Source: Woeseiaceae bacterium
Lineage (GTDB): Bacteria > Pseudomonadota > Gammaproteobacteria > Steroidobacterales > Woeseiaceae
Direction: 5' to 3'
NCBI GenBank assembly: GCA_013042375.1
Contig: JABDQH010000104.1
Coordinates: 1-40,154 of the forward strand
DNA: 40,154 bases
Shown: in pieces, positions 26,759 through 35,309 of the stretch
Layout of the letters: each line of letters opens with the position of its first letter
How positions within the stretch are numbered: the first letter of the stretch is position 1
Position numbers and translations under genes: made by a program
Notes under the pieces: generated by a model
What the model was told of the DNA's origin: nothing
What the model saw: only the letters and a program-made list of their open reading frames with translations
Database searches by the model: none

Positions 26759-26785
26759 GTTGATGTTCCTTTGGGCCTGTTAATA

Positions 26786-28399
26786 CTAATCAGATCGGGG
26801 GGAGTCGATCAGCTCGATCGACTCGGGTTTGAGTTCGGCACCGAACATGTCCTTGAGTGCCTGCACGTTGGGGTCCGCCTCCAGCGATTGGCGTGCGGCT
26901 TCGATGCGCTCATCGGCGAGGCGCGACTCTTCCTGCACCGGCGTCTCGCCGGCATCTGCACCCAGCTCGATATCGACGGCGAGGCGCTCGCCGAAGTGCT
27001 CCGAAAGCTTGTCCGCCAGCGCCTCCTTGCGCTGCCTGGTCAGCATCGATTCGGACCGCTGGTCGAGTCCGAGGCAGATCGTGTCGCCCTCACGCCCGCG
27101 AAAGACGCAATTGCTGGCCAGCAGGCGCACCGCACCACCGAGCCCCAGGCTCGCGACGAGTGCACTCCAGTCGGGATCTTCCCATTTGGCCTTCGGCGGT
27201 TTCCGCGCCGCCGCCGCCCGCGGCGTCGGCGCTTTCGCGGCCTGCCCCGTTCCCCGGCGGCTTGCCGGACGAGTCCCGCCGACCTCGGTCCCGCCACCCG
27301 CGGCCCGCTCGCCGACAGCCGGACGAAACGCGAGCATTCGCAGCAACGTCATCTCGGCGCCGCTGCGCGGATCGGGCGCCAGGTGCAGGTCTCGTCGTCC
27401 CAGGATTGCGACCTGGTAGAACAGCTGCACGTCTGCGATTGGCAGGGCGTCGGCGAGTTCCGCGTATTCCTCTTCCTTGAGGTCGTCTTCCGCGTCGCAG
27501 GTGCCGACAACCTGGTACACCGCGATTCGCTGCAGGTCGCGTGCAAGATCGTCGAGCAGGCGACCGTAGTTCGGAAACTGTTCGTCGATCTCGCGGATCG
27601 CATCGACTACGCCGCGAGCGTCATCCGCGGCCAGCAGCCGCAACAGCCTGACTACGTGGTCACGGTCTATCGTGCCGAGCATCTGGGCGACCTGCGGCTC
27701 CGCAAGTGTGCCACCACAGTACGCGATCGCCTGATCGAGCAGGCTGAGCGCATCGCGCATGCTGCCATCGGCCGCCCGGGCGATAACCGCCAGCGCCGCC
27801 GGCTCCGCCTCGATCGACTCAGCCTTGCAGATGTGCGCGAGCCGGTCCGAGATCAGGCGCGGCGTCATACGCTTTAAATTGAATTGCAGGCAGCGCGACA
27901 GGACCGTTACCGGCAGCTTCTGCGGATCGGTCGTCGCAAGCAGGAACTTGACGTGCGGTGGCGGTTCTTCGAGCGTCTTTAGAAGCGCGTTGAACGAACT
28001 CTTCGACAGCATGTGCACCTCGTCGATCAGGTACACCTTGTAGCGACCACGCGCCGGTGCGTATTGAACGTTATCGAGCATGTCGCGCGTGTCGTCGACC
28101 TTGGTCCTCGACGCCGCATCGACCTCTATCAGGTCGACGAAACGGCCCTCGTCGATCTCGACGCAGGCACTGCACTCACCGCAGGGCTCCGACGTCACGC
28201 CCTTCTCGCAATTCAGGGCCTTGGCAAGAATCCGCGCGATCGTCGTCTTGCCGACGCCGCGTGTACCGGTGAAGAGATAGGCGTGATGCAGGCGGCCGGA
28301 GTCCAGCGCATTGACCAGGGCCTGCAGGACGTGCTCCTGGCCGACGGTATCGGCGAAGTCTTTAGGCCGCCACTTGCGGGCCAGGACGAGGTAACTCAT
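26786..28399 (-). CDS. dnaX: DNA polymerase III subunit gamma/tau
   Basis: 537 residues. The clamp-loader ATPase: 'MSYLVLARKWRPKDFADTVG', Walker A GTRGVGKT (45-52), zinc Cys 64, 73, 76, 79, Walker B DEVH (126-129) and the SRC motif (168-170). The C-terminal tau part is shorter than in E. coli (643 in total), with a basic Ala/Arg linker around residues 360-405. I see no A-rich slippery heptamer of the E. coli type, so a frameshifted gamma form is not predicted. TACACT seven bases before the ATG may be a -10 element; otherwise it reads through from the 4.5S RNA gene 22 bases upstream. Confidence 0.97.
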   Translation of the reverse strand: MSYLVLARKWRPKDFADTVGQEHVLQALVNALDSGRLHHAYLFTGTRGVGKTTIARILAKALNCEKGVTSEPCGECSACVEIDEGRFVDLIEVDAASRTKVDDTRDMLDNVQYAPARGRYKVYLIDEVHMLSKSSFNALLKTLEEPPPHVKFLLATTDPQKLPVTVLSRCLQFNLKRMTPRLISDRLAHICKAESIEAEPAALAVIARAADGSMRDALSLLDQAIAYCGGTLAEPQVAQMLGTIDRDHVVRLLRLLAADDARGVVDAIREIDEQFPNYGRLLDDLARDLQRIAVYQVVGTCDAEDDLKEEEYAELADALPIADVQLFYQVAILGRRDLHLAPDPRSGAEMTLLRMLAFRPAVGERAAGGGTEVGGTRPASRRGTGQAAKAPTPRAAAARKPPKAKWEDPDWSALVASLGLGGAVRLLASNCVFRGREGDTICLGLDQRSESMLTRQRKEALADKLSEHFGERLAVDIELGADAGETPVQEESRLADERIEAARQSLEADPNVQALKDMFGAELKPESIELIDSPRSD

Positions 28400-28421
28400 G
28401 GCAGGTAGTGTAACGCAAAGT

Positions 28422-28527
<106 letters not shown>

Positions 28528-28534
28528 GAGCGCG

Positions 28535-28563
28535 ATTATCCCTGCCCTGCCGCCGCGACACAA
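28535..28563 (-). promoter_or_regulatory. Sigma-70 promoter of the 4.5S RNA gene
   Basis: On the minus strand TTGTGT (28563-28558), 17 bases, GATAAT (28540-28535), then seven bases to the predicted RNA 5' end at 28527. Both hexamers, spacing and start position agree. It lies directly after the ppk2 stop. Confidence 0.7.
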
Positions 28564-28569
28564 CAGGGA

Positions 28570-29526
28570 TCAGCCCCAGAGATGCCTGTCCTTGGAGATC
28601 ACCTGCGCCGACGAGCCCACGATGAGCGGATCCGGACCCTGCACGACGCGCCGGTCCTTGTCCGGGTAATCGAGCGTCGAAAGGAAATGCTGCATGCAGT
28701 TGAGCCGTGCCCGCTTCTTGTCATCTGACTTGATGATCGTCCAGGGCGCATCGGCCGTATCCGTGTAGAAGAACATGGCTTCCTTGGCCTCGGTGTATTC
28801 GGGCCACATACCCTGGGATTTCTCATCGATGGGGCTCAGCTTCCATTGCTTGAGCGGGTCGTGGGTCCGCGCCTCGAAGCGCCGCCGCTGCTCGTCCTGG
28901 GTGACCGAGAACCAGTACTTGTACAGGCGGATTCCCGAACGAACGAGCATGCGCTCGAGTTCGGGCACCTGGCGCATGAACTCGAGGTACTCGAGCGAAT
29001 CGCAGAAACCCATGACGCGCTCGACGCCCGCCCGGTTGTACCAGGAGCGGTCGAAGAACACCATCTCACCTCTTGTAGGCAGCTGCTTGATGTAGCGCTG
29101 GAAATACCATTCGCCGCGTTCATGATCCGTCGGTTTCTCGAGCGCCACGACGCGCGCGGCACGCGGGTTCAGGTGCTCCATGAAGCGCTTGATGGTCCCA
29201 CCCTTGCCGGCCGCGTCGCGCCCCTCGAACATTACGATGACTTTCTGGCCCGTCATCTTGACCCAGTTCTGCACCTTGAGCAGCTCGACCTGGAGCTCCT
29301 CCTTGTGCCGCTGGTAGACGGGGCGCCGGATCTTGGTCTTGTACGGGTAGACGCCTTCGCGAAACAGCTCCTTGATTCTCTCCGGGCTGTGGCGCAATTC
29401 GCCGAACAGGTGCGAGGGATTGACGCGCTCGGTCTCCGCAGGCTGCGCCTTGTCCTCGTCAGGTTTCGACTGCTTGTCATCGATGCTGACGACGGCTTCC
29501 TTCTGGCTGGCTTTCGGGTCGGTCAT
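28570..29526 (-). CDS. ppk2: Polyphosphate kinase 2 (PPK2)
   Basis: 318 residues. PPK2 enzymes transfer phosphate between polyphosphate and nucleotides. Motifs are Walker A 'FEGRDAAGKGGTIKRF' (about 100-115), 'ERGEWYFQRYIKQLPTRGE' and the Walker B/lid 'FFDRSWYNRAGVERVMGF'. This is the single-domain form; whether it prefers GDP, ADP or NMPs cannot be read safely. The first 45 residues are a charged, disordered extension. The ATG at 29526 is preferred over TTG 29541. It is read towards the 4.5S RNA gene. Confidence 0.93.
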   Translation of the reverse strand: MTDPKASQKEAVVSIDDKQSKPDEDKAQPAETERVNPSHLFGELRHSPERIKELFREGVYPYKTKIRRPVYQRHKEELQVELLKVQNWVKMTGQKVIVMFEGRDAAGKGGTIKRFMEHLNPRAARVVALEKPTDHERGEWYFQRYIKQLPTRGEMVFFDRSWYNRAGVERVMGFCDSLEYLEFMRQVPELERMLVRSGIRLYKYWFSVTQDEQRRRFEARTHDPLKQWKLSPIDEKSQGMWPEYTEAKEAMFFYTDTADAPWTIIKSDDKKRARLNCMQHFLSTLDYPDKDRRVVQGPDPLIVGSSAQVISKDRHLWG

Positions 29527-29582
29527 TTGTGTGTTCCGCAAGGCTAAAACTATTTCGGTATTTTGTACTTGTAAGCGGCAGA

Positions 29583-29590
29583 CTTATATA
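29583..29590 (-). promoter_or_regulatory. AT-rich -10-like site in the ppk2 leader region
   Basis: TATATAAG on the minus strand stands out in the 204-base gap between ppk2 and the aldolase gene. It would give a leader of about 50 bases. No good -35 accompanies it. The rest of the gap holds an inverted repeat and the aldolase terminator. Confidence 0.3.
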
Positions 29591-29628
29591 GGGAAATTAC
29601 ACTATTGCCCGGAACCTGGCACGGGCAC

Positions 29629-29659
29629 GCCGCTCCCGGCCATCCATGGCCTCCGCGGC
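29629..29659. repeat. Nested inverted repeat
   Basis: GCCGC and GCGGC outer arms enclose GGCCAT/ATGGCC inner arms around a 2-base centre. It could form a hairpin in the ppk2 upstream region or a second structure after the aldolase terminator. No T-tract. Confidence 0.5.
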
Positions 29660-29683
29660 ATAAGCACATCCCTGTACAAAGAA

Positions 29684-29703
29684 AAGGGGCCCCGGGGCCC
29701 CTT
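29684..29703 (-). terminator. Intrinsic terminator of the aldolase gene
   Basis: A perfect 20-bp palindrome of AAGGGGCCCC and its complement, followed on the minus strand by TTCTTTG. It begins about 28 bases after the aldolase stop, the expected place. The stem is very GC-rich; the T-tract is short. Confidence 0.75.
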
Positions 29704-29730
29704 CTCCGCAATACTGCGACTACGACGCCG

Positions 29731-30621
29731 TCAGGTGGCGGACGCCGCCGCGATGCTGGCAATCGAGGCGTCGAGCGTCGCATTGAACTCGTCGTCAGAC
29801 TGCTGCGCACTGAGCCCCTCGGCAAGCGCACGCGAGAAGCTCGCAACCATGCCGTGCTGGCGCGCCAGGCGCTCGTTGGCTTCCTCGCGCGAGTAACCGC
29901 CCGAGAGCGCGACCACGCGCGCGACGTTCGGGTGCGCGATGAAATCGGCATACAGGTTGTCTTTCTCGGGCAACGTCAGCTTGAGCATGACGATCTCGTC
30001 CGCGTCGAGGCTGTCGAGGTGCGCCTTGATGGCAGCATGCATGATGTCCTCTGCACCGGCCTTGTCCGGGCAGTGGATATCGACTTCCGGCTCGATGATG
30101 GGCACCAGACCGGCTGCCACGATACGGCGGCCGATCTCGAACTGCTGATCGACGACGGCGTGAATTCCCGCCGCGTTCGCTTCCTTGATGACCGAGCGCA
30201 TTTTCGTACCGAAGACGCCGGCTGCCTTGGCCTTTTCGAGCAGCGCATCGAGACCCGGGATCGGTTTCATGACCTGCGCACCGTCGGCGACGTCGGCGAG
30301 GCCCTTGTCGACCTTGAGGAACGGCACGACATTCTTGACGTTCCACAGGTAAGCGGACGTCGACTGCCCTTCGACCTCGCGGTCCATCGTGTTCTCGAAC
30401 AGGATCGCCCCGAGGATGCGATCCCCGCCGAATGCCGGGCTCGTCATGATGCGCGTACGCATCTCATGGACGACGACGTACATCTCCTCGTCGTTGGACC
30501 ATGCATCTTCGGTGACGCCGTACAGGCCGAGCGCCTTCGGCGTGCTGCCACCGCTCTGGTCGAGTGCGGCGATGAATCCGGGAGCGTTCCTGATCTTGTC
30601 GAGTTGTTGTGCGTTGCTCAC
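29731..30621 (-). CDS. fda: Fructose-bisphosphate aldolase class I
   Basis: 296 residues from GTG 30621, exactly the length of the staphylococcal class I enzyme. It cleaves or forms fructose 1,6-bisphosphate by a Schiff-base lysine, without metal. Seen are '[20 protein letters not shown]', '[14 protein letters not shown]', '[11 protein letters not shown]', '[10 protein letters not shown]' and '[13 protein letters not shown]'. The GTG is chosen over TTG 30636 because GAGG lies five bases upstream and the N-terminus then matches the family. With ppsA it supports gluconeogenic flux. Confidence 0.94.
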   Translation of the reverse strand: MSNAQQLDKIRNAPGFIAALDQSGGSTPKALGLYGVTEDAWSNDEEMYVVVHEMRTRIMTSPAFGGDRILGAILFENTMDREVEGQSTSAYLWNVKNVVPFLKVDKGLADVADGAQVMKPIPGLDALLEKAKAAGVFGTKMRSVIKEANAAGIHAVVDQQFEIGRRIVAAGLVPIIEPEVDIHCPDKAGAEDIMHAAIKAHLDSLDADEIVMLKLTLPEKDNLYADFIAHPNVARVVALSGGYSREEANERLARQHGMVASFSRALAEGLSAQQSDDEFNATLDASIASIAAASAT

Positions 30622-30663
30622 GATAGCCTCTGTCAATGGTTGGTTGATCGGATTGGTGGCGCG

Positions 30664-30669
30664 ATTCTA
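30664..30669 (-). promoter_or_regulatory. -10-like box upstream of the aldolase gene
   Basis: TAGAAT on the minus strand, 43 bases before the GTG, predicts a leader of about 36 bases carrying the GAGG ribosome-binding site. The -35 (GAGTCA at 17-base spacing) is weak. Confidence 0.35.
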
Positions 30670-30726
30670 CCCCATTAGGCGCGGCATGACTCTCCCCGAA
30701 CGCGCCATTTCGGTGCGTCCGCTGCG

Positions 30727-33162
30727 TCAGCGCGGGCCCGCCGACAGGCCTCGCAGCGCCTGCGCAAGCGCGGCGCGCCGCGTACCGGCAGAATCTTTTT
30801 CGCTTAGCGCCAGGTCGCCGGCCAGGGACTCGAGCCGGGCGGCGAGGTCCGTGCCTGCGGAGTCGTCTCCGGCCCTGTCCGCCAGGCGTTCGAGCACGGC
30901 GTCGATTTCCGCCACGAGCGCAGCAGACAATGTGCCGTCGCGCCGGAGTTGGTCGAGATACGCCGCCGCCACTGTGGGCTCCGCCGGCCACGTCACGCGG
31001 AACTGCTGCTGCGGATTGAATACGTCGCCCTGGTCGGCCAGCGCCGCGGCCGCAATCTCCTGTTCGGACAGAAACTCACTCGGTAGCAGCGCCAGCACAT
31101 CGAGTCCGCGCACGATTTCCGTGCCGTAGATCTTGCCGCGATACCAGTAGGTCGACCAGAAACCGCCGGTGATGAGGTGCTCGGCATCGATCGGGCCGCG
31201 ATCGAAGAAGGCGATCTCGACCGGATTGGCCGAGTCCGTGAAGTCGATCACCGAGATGCCGCCCTGGTACCAGGCCTGCACGAAGATATCGCGACCGGGC
31301 ACCGGCACGATCGACCCGTTGTGCGCAACGCAGTTTTCCTGTTCCACCTGCGGTGCCGGGATCTTGAAGTAGCTACGAAATTCCAGCTTGCCGTCAACGA
31401 TGTCATAGATGGCGTCGGCGCCCCAGTCGAGCGGGTCGAAGGAGCGGCAGCGCGGCCGGCTGCCGCCGCCCCACTCGTCCGTGAACAGGACCTTGGTGCC
31501 ATCGTTGTTGAAGGTCGCGGAATGCCAGTAGGCAAAGCCCGTATCGACGACGACGTCTATGCGCTGCGGATTGAGCGGATCTGAGATGTCGAACAGGATG
31601 CCATTGCCCGAACACGCCCCCGCCGCGAGGTTCATCTCGGGGAACACGGTGATGTCGTGGCACTGGTCCGTCTGTGACGTCTCCTGTGTCTCCTCACCGT
31701 GATCGCCGCCGCGCCACAGGCCGGCCAGCGCACCGGTCTCTTCGTCGGCAAATACCGCCGGACTATGCACGATGCGCGCTTTCGACGGGTCGTCGACCGG
31801 GATCTCGATGACGTCGATGCGGAATAACGCGGTGCGTTCGTCGCCGGGCGACTCGTCGAAGCAGCTCTCCATTTCTTCCTGTTCGCGAATCGACGACGTG
31901 CCTGAGTTGTAGACGACAATCTTGCCGTCATCCCCGGGACCCGACACGACCGAGTGCGTATGCGAGCCGCGGCAGGTCTGCACAGCCCCGACCTGCACGG
32001 GACGTTCCAGGTCGCTGATGTCGAAGATGCGGATACCGCGGAAACGCTCGGCGCTCACGTCCTCGCTGACGCCCTGCAAGCCGCAATCGAGCCGTCCGCG
32101 CGTCTCCTGCGCCGACATGATCAGGAGGTCGCCGACAATCGAGACGTCGCCCTGCCCGCCCGGGCAAACGACCGAGCTAACGAGCTCGGGAACGCCGTCG
32201 TCCCGCAACCGATAGACATTAAAACCGTGGTAGTTACCGGCCACGAGCACGTCACCGGCAAATGCCATGTCGGTGTTGGAGAAACTGAGCATCGGCGAGC
32301 GCCTGTCCGCGCCCTCGGGCACCCTGGGCTTTTCCTTTTCCGTCTCCTCCCCGGCAGCGTCGCCGCTGCCGGCACCGAGCGGCATTTCGCTCGGGTTTTC
32401 CGGATCGACAAAGCCGGGCGGTTTGGGCAACGACGCCACCAGTTCTAGATTCCTGAGCGCCGTCCCGGCATCGGCCAGGCCCGGCTCGAGGCCGGCGCGC
32501 GGATCGTCGGACAGGGATGCCGCCAACGCGTTCATGCGTTCGATTTCGACCGCCTGGTCGTTGGTGATGTCGCCCGTGAACTCGAACAGGATCGGGTCAT
32601 ACGCAGCGCCCGGCTGCTCGAGCAACTCCTCGACCATCGTCAGCGCGCCCTTGTGATGGGCAATCATCAACGCGAGGAACAGACGGTCGAACGAGATGCC
32701 TTCCGCTGCCGTAAGCTCGGCCATCTGTTCAGGCGAGGCCATACCGGCCATCGTGTGCGAGGTGTGCATCGCATGCTGGTGCGTCGGATCGGGAACCCCC
32801 TCGCCGCGCTCGCGCAGCCACTGCTGCATGAACGCGATTTCGTCGCCCTGCGAAGCATTGATGCGTCCCGCCACGTCGACGATCTCGGGCCGGTTCGTAC
32901 GCTTGGCGACGAGTTCGGCCATTTCGATTGCCTGGTGATGATGCGGGATCATGTCCTGCATGAAGCGCACGTCGGCCGGCGAGTAGCTCGTATCCGCGAT
33001 CTCCACCGCGGCTGCGGCGCTGAGCTCGCGCGACGGTTTGCCCGGCGCGTCCGGCTGCACGATGGGTGCCTGGGCCGCAGCGCCAACAGGCAAGGCAATA
33101 ACAAGCACGCTCAGGAGGCGGTATGCGAGTGAGCGAAGAGGGTTTGCGAAGTCTTCGCTCAT
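30727..33162 (-). CDS. Secreted DUF305-LVIVD fusion protein
   Basis: 811 residues from ATG 33162 (GGGAG eight bases upstream; the longer start at 33189 is rejected). Signal peptide to about residue 32 (GAAAQA). Residues about 60-215 are DUF305, a ferritin-like four-helix fold seen in copper-linked proteins, with metal-type motifs 'DMIPHHHQAIEMA' (HHH at 74-76) and 'LALMIAHHKGALTMVEELL'. Residues about 290-690 contain LVIVD-type beta-propeller repeats ('GIRIFDISDLERPVQVG', 'GILFDISDPLNPQRIDV', 'GISVIDFTDSANPVEIAFF'). The last 100 residues are helical. The substrate is unknown; metal handling is an inference. It lies 23 bases after the cupin lipoprotein gene. Confidence 0.85.
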   Translation of the reverse strand: MSEDFANPLRSLAYRLLSVLVIALPVGAAAQAPIVQPDAPGKPSRELSAAAAVEIADTSYSPADVRFMQDMIPHHHQAIEMAELVAKRTNRPEIVDVAGRINASQGDEIAFMQQWLRERGEGVPDPTHQHAMHTSHTMAGMASPEQMAELTAAEGISFDRLFLALMIAHHKGALTMVEELLEQPGAAYDPILFEFTGDITNDQAVEIERMNALAASLSDDPRAGLEPGLADAGTALRNLELVASLPKPPGFVDPENPSEMPLGAGSGDAAGEETEKEKPRVPEGADRRSPMLSFSNTDMAFAGDVLVAGNYHGFNVYRLRDDGVPELVSSVVCPGGQGDVSIVGDLLIMSAQETRGRLDCGLQGVSEDVSAERFRGIRIFDISDLERPVQVGAVQTCRGSHTHSVVSGPGDDGKIVVYNSGTSSIREQEEMESCFDESPGDERTALFRIDVIEIPVDDPSKARIVHSPAVFADEETGALAGLWRGGDHGEETQETSQTDQCHDITVFPEMNLAAGACSGNGILFDISDPLNPQRIDVVVDTGFAYWHSATFNNDGTKVLFTDEWGGGSRPRCRSFDPLDWGADAIYDIVDGKLEFRSYFKIPAPQVEQENCVAHNGSIVPVPGRDIFVQAWYQGGISVIDFTDSANPVEIAFFDRGPIDAEHLITGGFWSTYWYRGKIYGTEIVRGLDVLALLPSEFLSEQEIAAAALADQGDVFNPQQQFRVTWPAEPTVAAAYLDQLRRDGTLSAALVAEIDAVLERLADRAGDDSAGTDLAARLESLAGDLALSEKDSAGTRRAALAQALRGLSAGPR

Positions 33163-33185
33163 CGAAATCGCTCCCGTCGAACGCG

Positions 33186-33959
33186 TCACTTAAGCTCGAC
33201 CAGGACCAGCTCCAGCGTTGAATCGGAGATATTCTTGGGCAAATGCTGCCCACCCGGCGTAAACAGGGCGTCGCCCGCACTGGCCGGCATCTCTTGAGTC
33301 GAACCGTCGGGTAAGGTCATCTGCACGACCTGGTCGGTCAGGAACACCGCGACACTGTCCGGGTGGTAATGCATGGTGGATTCCTCTCCCGGGCCGTACT
33401 TGATTCTGAGGATGCGCACAGACTCGTTCTCGAATTCCGTCGTGTAGTGGTCTGCATCCACAACGGTCGCATCGGGGCCGCCCGGCTCTGCCGAGGCCGG
33501 AGCGCGTGGCTTGAGTTCAATCTCCACCACTTGCCACGCCTCATCGGCGAGATTTTTCGGCTTGTGCGCGCCTGCCGGAGTGAAATTCGCGACGCCGGCG
33601 GGAATGGATGCCTGCTGGGTCGATCCATCGGGCAGCGTCATCTGGGCCTCGATATCCGTCAGGAATACGGCAACGCTGTCCGGATGAGAATGCATGACCG
33701 ATTCTTCGCCGGGTCCATATTCGATGCGCACGATCCGGACCGCCTCGTTCTCGAATTCCACCGTGTAATGATCCGGGTCGACCACGGTTGGATCCCCGCC
33801 GCCGGCTTGTCCGACGTCGGGCGCTCGTATCGGCTCTGCCGCAGCTGGCTTCATATCAGCAGGCTCCGGTTCGGATACGGCCTGCGATTCCGGCTTGGAA
33901 CAGGCCACGAGAAACAGTGCGAATGACGCACTCATGAAAAATAACGAAAGCTTGCGCAT
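33186..33959 (-). CDS. Lipoprotein with two tandem cupin domains
   Basis: 257 residues: lipobox FLVAC (Cys20), a Pro/Ala/Glu-rich linker to about residue 55, then two near-identical cupin repeats of about 95 residues. Each has 'HYTxEFENExVRI', 'YGPGEES' and 'MHxHPDSVAVFLTD', where the two histidines would bind metal; both repeats keep them. AAGGGG lies just upstream of the ATG. It is first of a two-gene unit with the DUF305-LVIVD gene. The ligand is unknown. Confidence 0.87.
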   Translation of the reverse strand: MRKLSLFFMSASFALFLVACSKPESQAVSEPEPADMKPAAAEPIRAPDVGQAGGGDPTVVDPDHYTVEFENEAVRIVRIEYGPGEESVMHSHPDSVAVFLTDIEAQMTLPDGSTQQASIPAGVANFTPAGAHKPKNLADEAWQVVEIELKPRAPASAEPGGPDATVVDADHYTTEFENESVRILRIKYGPGEESTMHYHPDSVAVFLTDQVVQMTLPDGSTQEMPASAGDALFTPGGQHLPKNISDSTLELVLVELK

Positions 33960-34170
33960 GGGATCCCCTTGTTCTTCTTGTGATTACAGTAGTCTAGTCC
34001 GCGCGCTCGACATAGCGAGAGATCCCCCCCTCACGCACGGACTCGATGCGAAAACGCGAATAAAGCCGCGGCGACCAGCGACCACTGGGCCCTGGTTGCG
34101 CCGCCGCGCATACGCACAGTACTATAATTCGGTATCCTGACAATAAGAACAGACAGTCAAGGGGACCCAA
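33960..34170. other. 211-base divergent intergenic region
   Basis: It separates the cupin lipoprotein gene from the CsgG-like gene. It holds TAGACT (minus strand, 33996-33991) as a possible -10 for the cupin operon, TATAAT (34123-34128) for the CsgG-like gene, and both ribosome-binding sites. I see no small gene or repeat in it. Confidence 0.5.
34123..34128 (+). promoter_or_regulatory. Consensus -10 box upstream of the CsgG-like gene
   Basis: TATAAT 42 bases before the ATG. TTGCGC upstream is spaced 21 bases, too far for a normal -35, so an activator may be needed. AAGGGG at 34159-34164 is the ribosome-binding site, six bases from the ATG. Confidence 0.45.
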
Positions 34171-35304
34171 ATGCGCCTGATTATCGCTGTTTTTCTCATG
34201 TTGGCGTCCGGCATCGCATCCGCCGAATACCTGGCGTATGCCGTGACCGACAAGGGCCGTTCGCCGTTGCCCGAACGGATCGACGAAATTGAAGCCAAGC
34301 ACCTCGTGAACGTCGAGTGGGGAGATTTTGCGGGCAAACGTACTCGCGCCGGCATACTCCGGGTCGATAACAACTCCTCGGCCGGTACTTTCAGGATGAC
34401 GGATTCGGCGGGTAACACGTACGAGTCCGACTGGAGCGCCGGCGGCGGCATGGTGCCGGTCAACGGTATCGAGGCGATCGTTACCGACACGATGAACCGC
34501 ACCGGCCGTTTCCGACTCGTCGAGCGAGCGGCGCTCGGCAACGTGCTCGGCGAACAGGACCTGGCCTCCTCGGGCCGGGTCGCGGCGCCTTCGGGTGCGG
34601 CGACGGGTCAGGTGCTCGGCGCCGAGATCCTGGTGCAGGTCGTCATTACCGACTATGAAGAGAAAACGTCCGGTAGCACGACCGGCGCTGGCGGCCTGCT
34701 GCGCAAGGTGCCGCTGGTCGGAGGCGTTGGTATCAAGAGTGGACAGGGACGTGTGGGTCTGAACTTCCGGCTCATCGATGCGACGACCAGTGAGGTGCTC
34801 TACACCAAGCAGGTCGAGTCCATTATCAAGGAATCGGGCCTGATGCTGGCCGGTGCGGGATGGACCGGCGATGCCGTCTTGGGCGCCTTCATGAGCAACT
34901 ATGCAAAGACCCCGATCGGCCAGGCCGTGATCGCCGGCATCAACAAGGGCGTGTATGAACTCATCAAGGAGATCGGTGCGCGCCCGGCGGAAGGCTCCGT
35001 GATCAAAGCGGAAGGCGAGCGCGTGTGGCTGAACATCGGCGATGACGGCGTCGACATGGGAGACCGGCTCACCGTGATGCAAAAAGGGGAAGAACTCATC
35101 GACCCGGACACCGGCATCAGCCTCGGCAGCACCGACACCAGGCTCGGCGATATCGAAGTCATCCAGGTCGCCGAGAAATTCTCGGTGGCCCAGTGGGTCT
35201 CGCTCACAGCGCCACCAAATCGCGGCGACCGGGTCGTGTCCCAGGCACCGCCACCTACAATCGAGTATGCGGACAGCTGGAAGCCGCCCAAGAAGAAGAG
35301 GTAA
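34171..35304 (+). CDS. Exported CsgG-family protein
   Basis: 377 residues. Signal peptide cut near 'GIASA-EY' with no lipobox, unlike true CsgG, which is a lipoprotein. The middle (about 90-275) carries the CsgG pattern: 'GIEAIVTDTMNRTGRFRLVE' then 'RAALGNVLGEQDL', 'LGAEILVQVVITDYEEKTSG' and 'VGLNFRLIDATTSEVLYTKQ'. The C-terminal part (about 280-355) looks like a small beta domain, 'VWLNIGDDGVDMGDRLTVMQ', comparable to the FlgT C-terminal domain. A role in surface assembly or export is likely, but no curli subunit genes are nearby. It lies five bases upstream of the next gene. Confidence 0.82.
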   Translation: MRLIIAVFLMLASGIASAEYLAYAVTDKGRSPLPERIDEIEAKHLVNVEWGDFAGKRTRAGILRVDNNSSAGTFRMTDSAGNTYESDWSAGGGMVPVNGIEAIVTDTMNRTGRFRLVERAALGNVLGEQDLASSGRVAAPSGAATGQVLGAEILVQVVITDYEEKTSGSTTGAGGLLRKVPLVGGVGIKSGQGRVGLNFRLIDATTSEVLYTKQVESIIKESGLMLAGAGWTGDAVLGAFMSNYAKTPIGQAVIAGINKGVYELIKEIGARPAEGSVIKAEGERVWLNIGDDGVDMGDRLTVMQKGEELIDPDTGISLGSTDTRLGDIEVIQVAEKFSVAQWVSLTAPPNRGDRVVSQAPPPTIEYADSWKPPKKKR

Positions 35305-35309
35305 TCCCG

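Noticed and set aside
26339-27877. 512-codon forward frame across recR, ybaB and dnaX
   Set aside because: It crosses three well-identified reverse genes and has His/Arg-rich shadow composition.
26786-28399. Programmed frameshift in dnaX making a gamma form
   Set aside because: I could not find an A-rich slippery heptamer of the E. coli kind in the coding strand.
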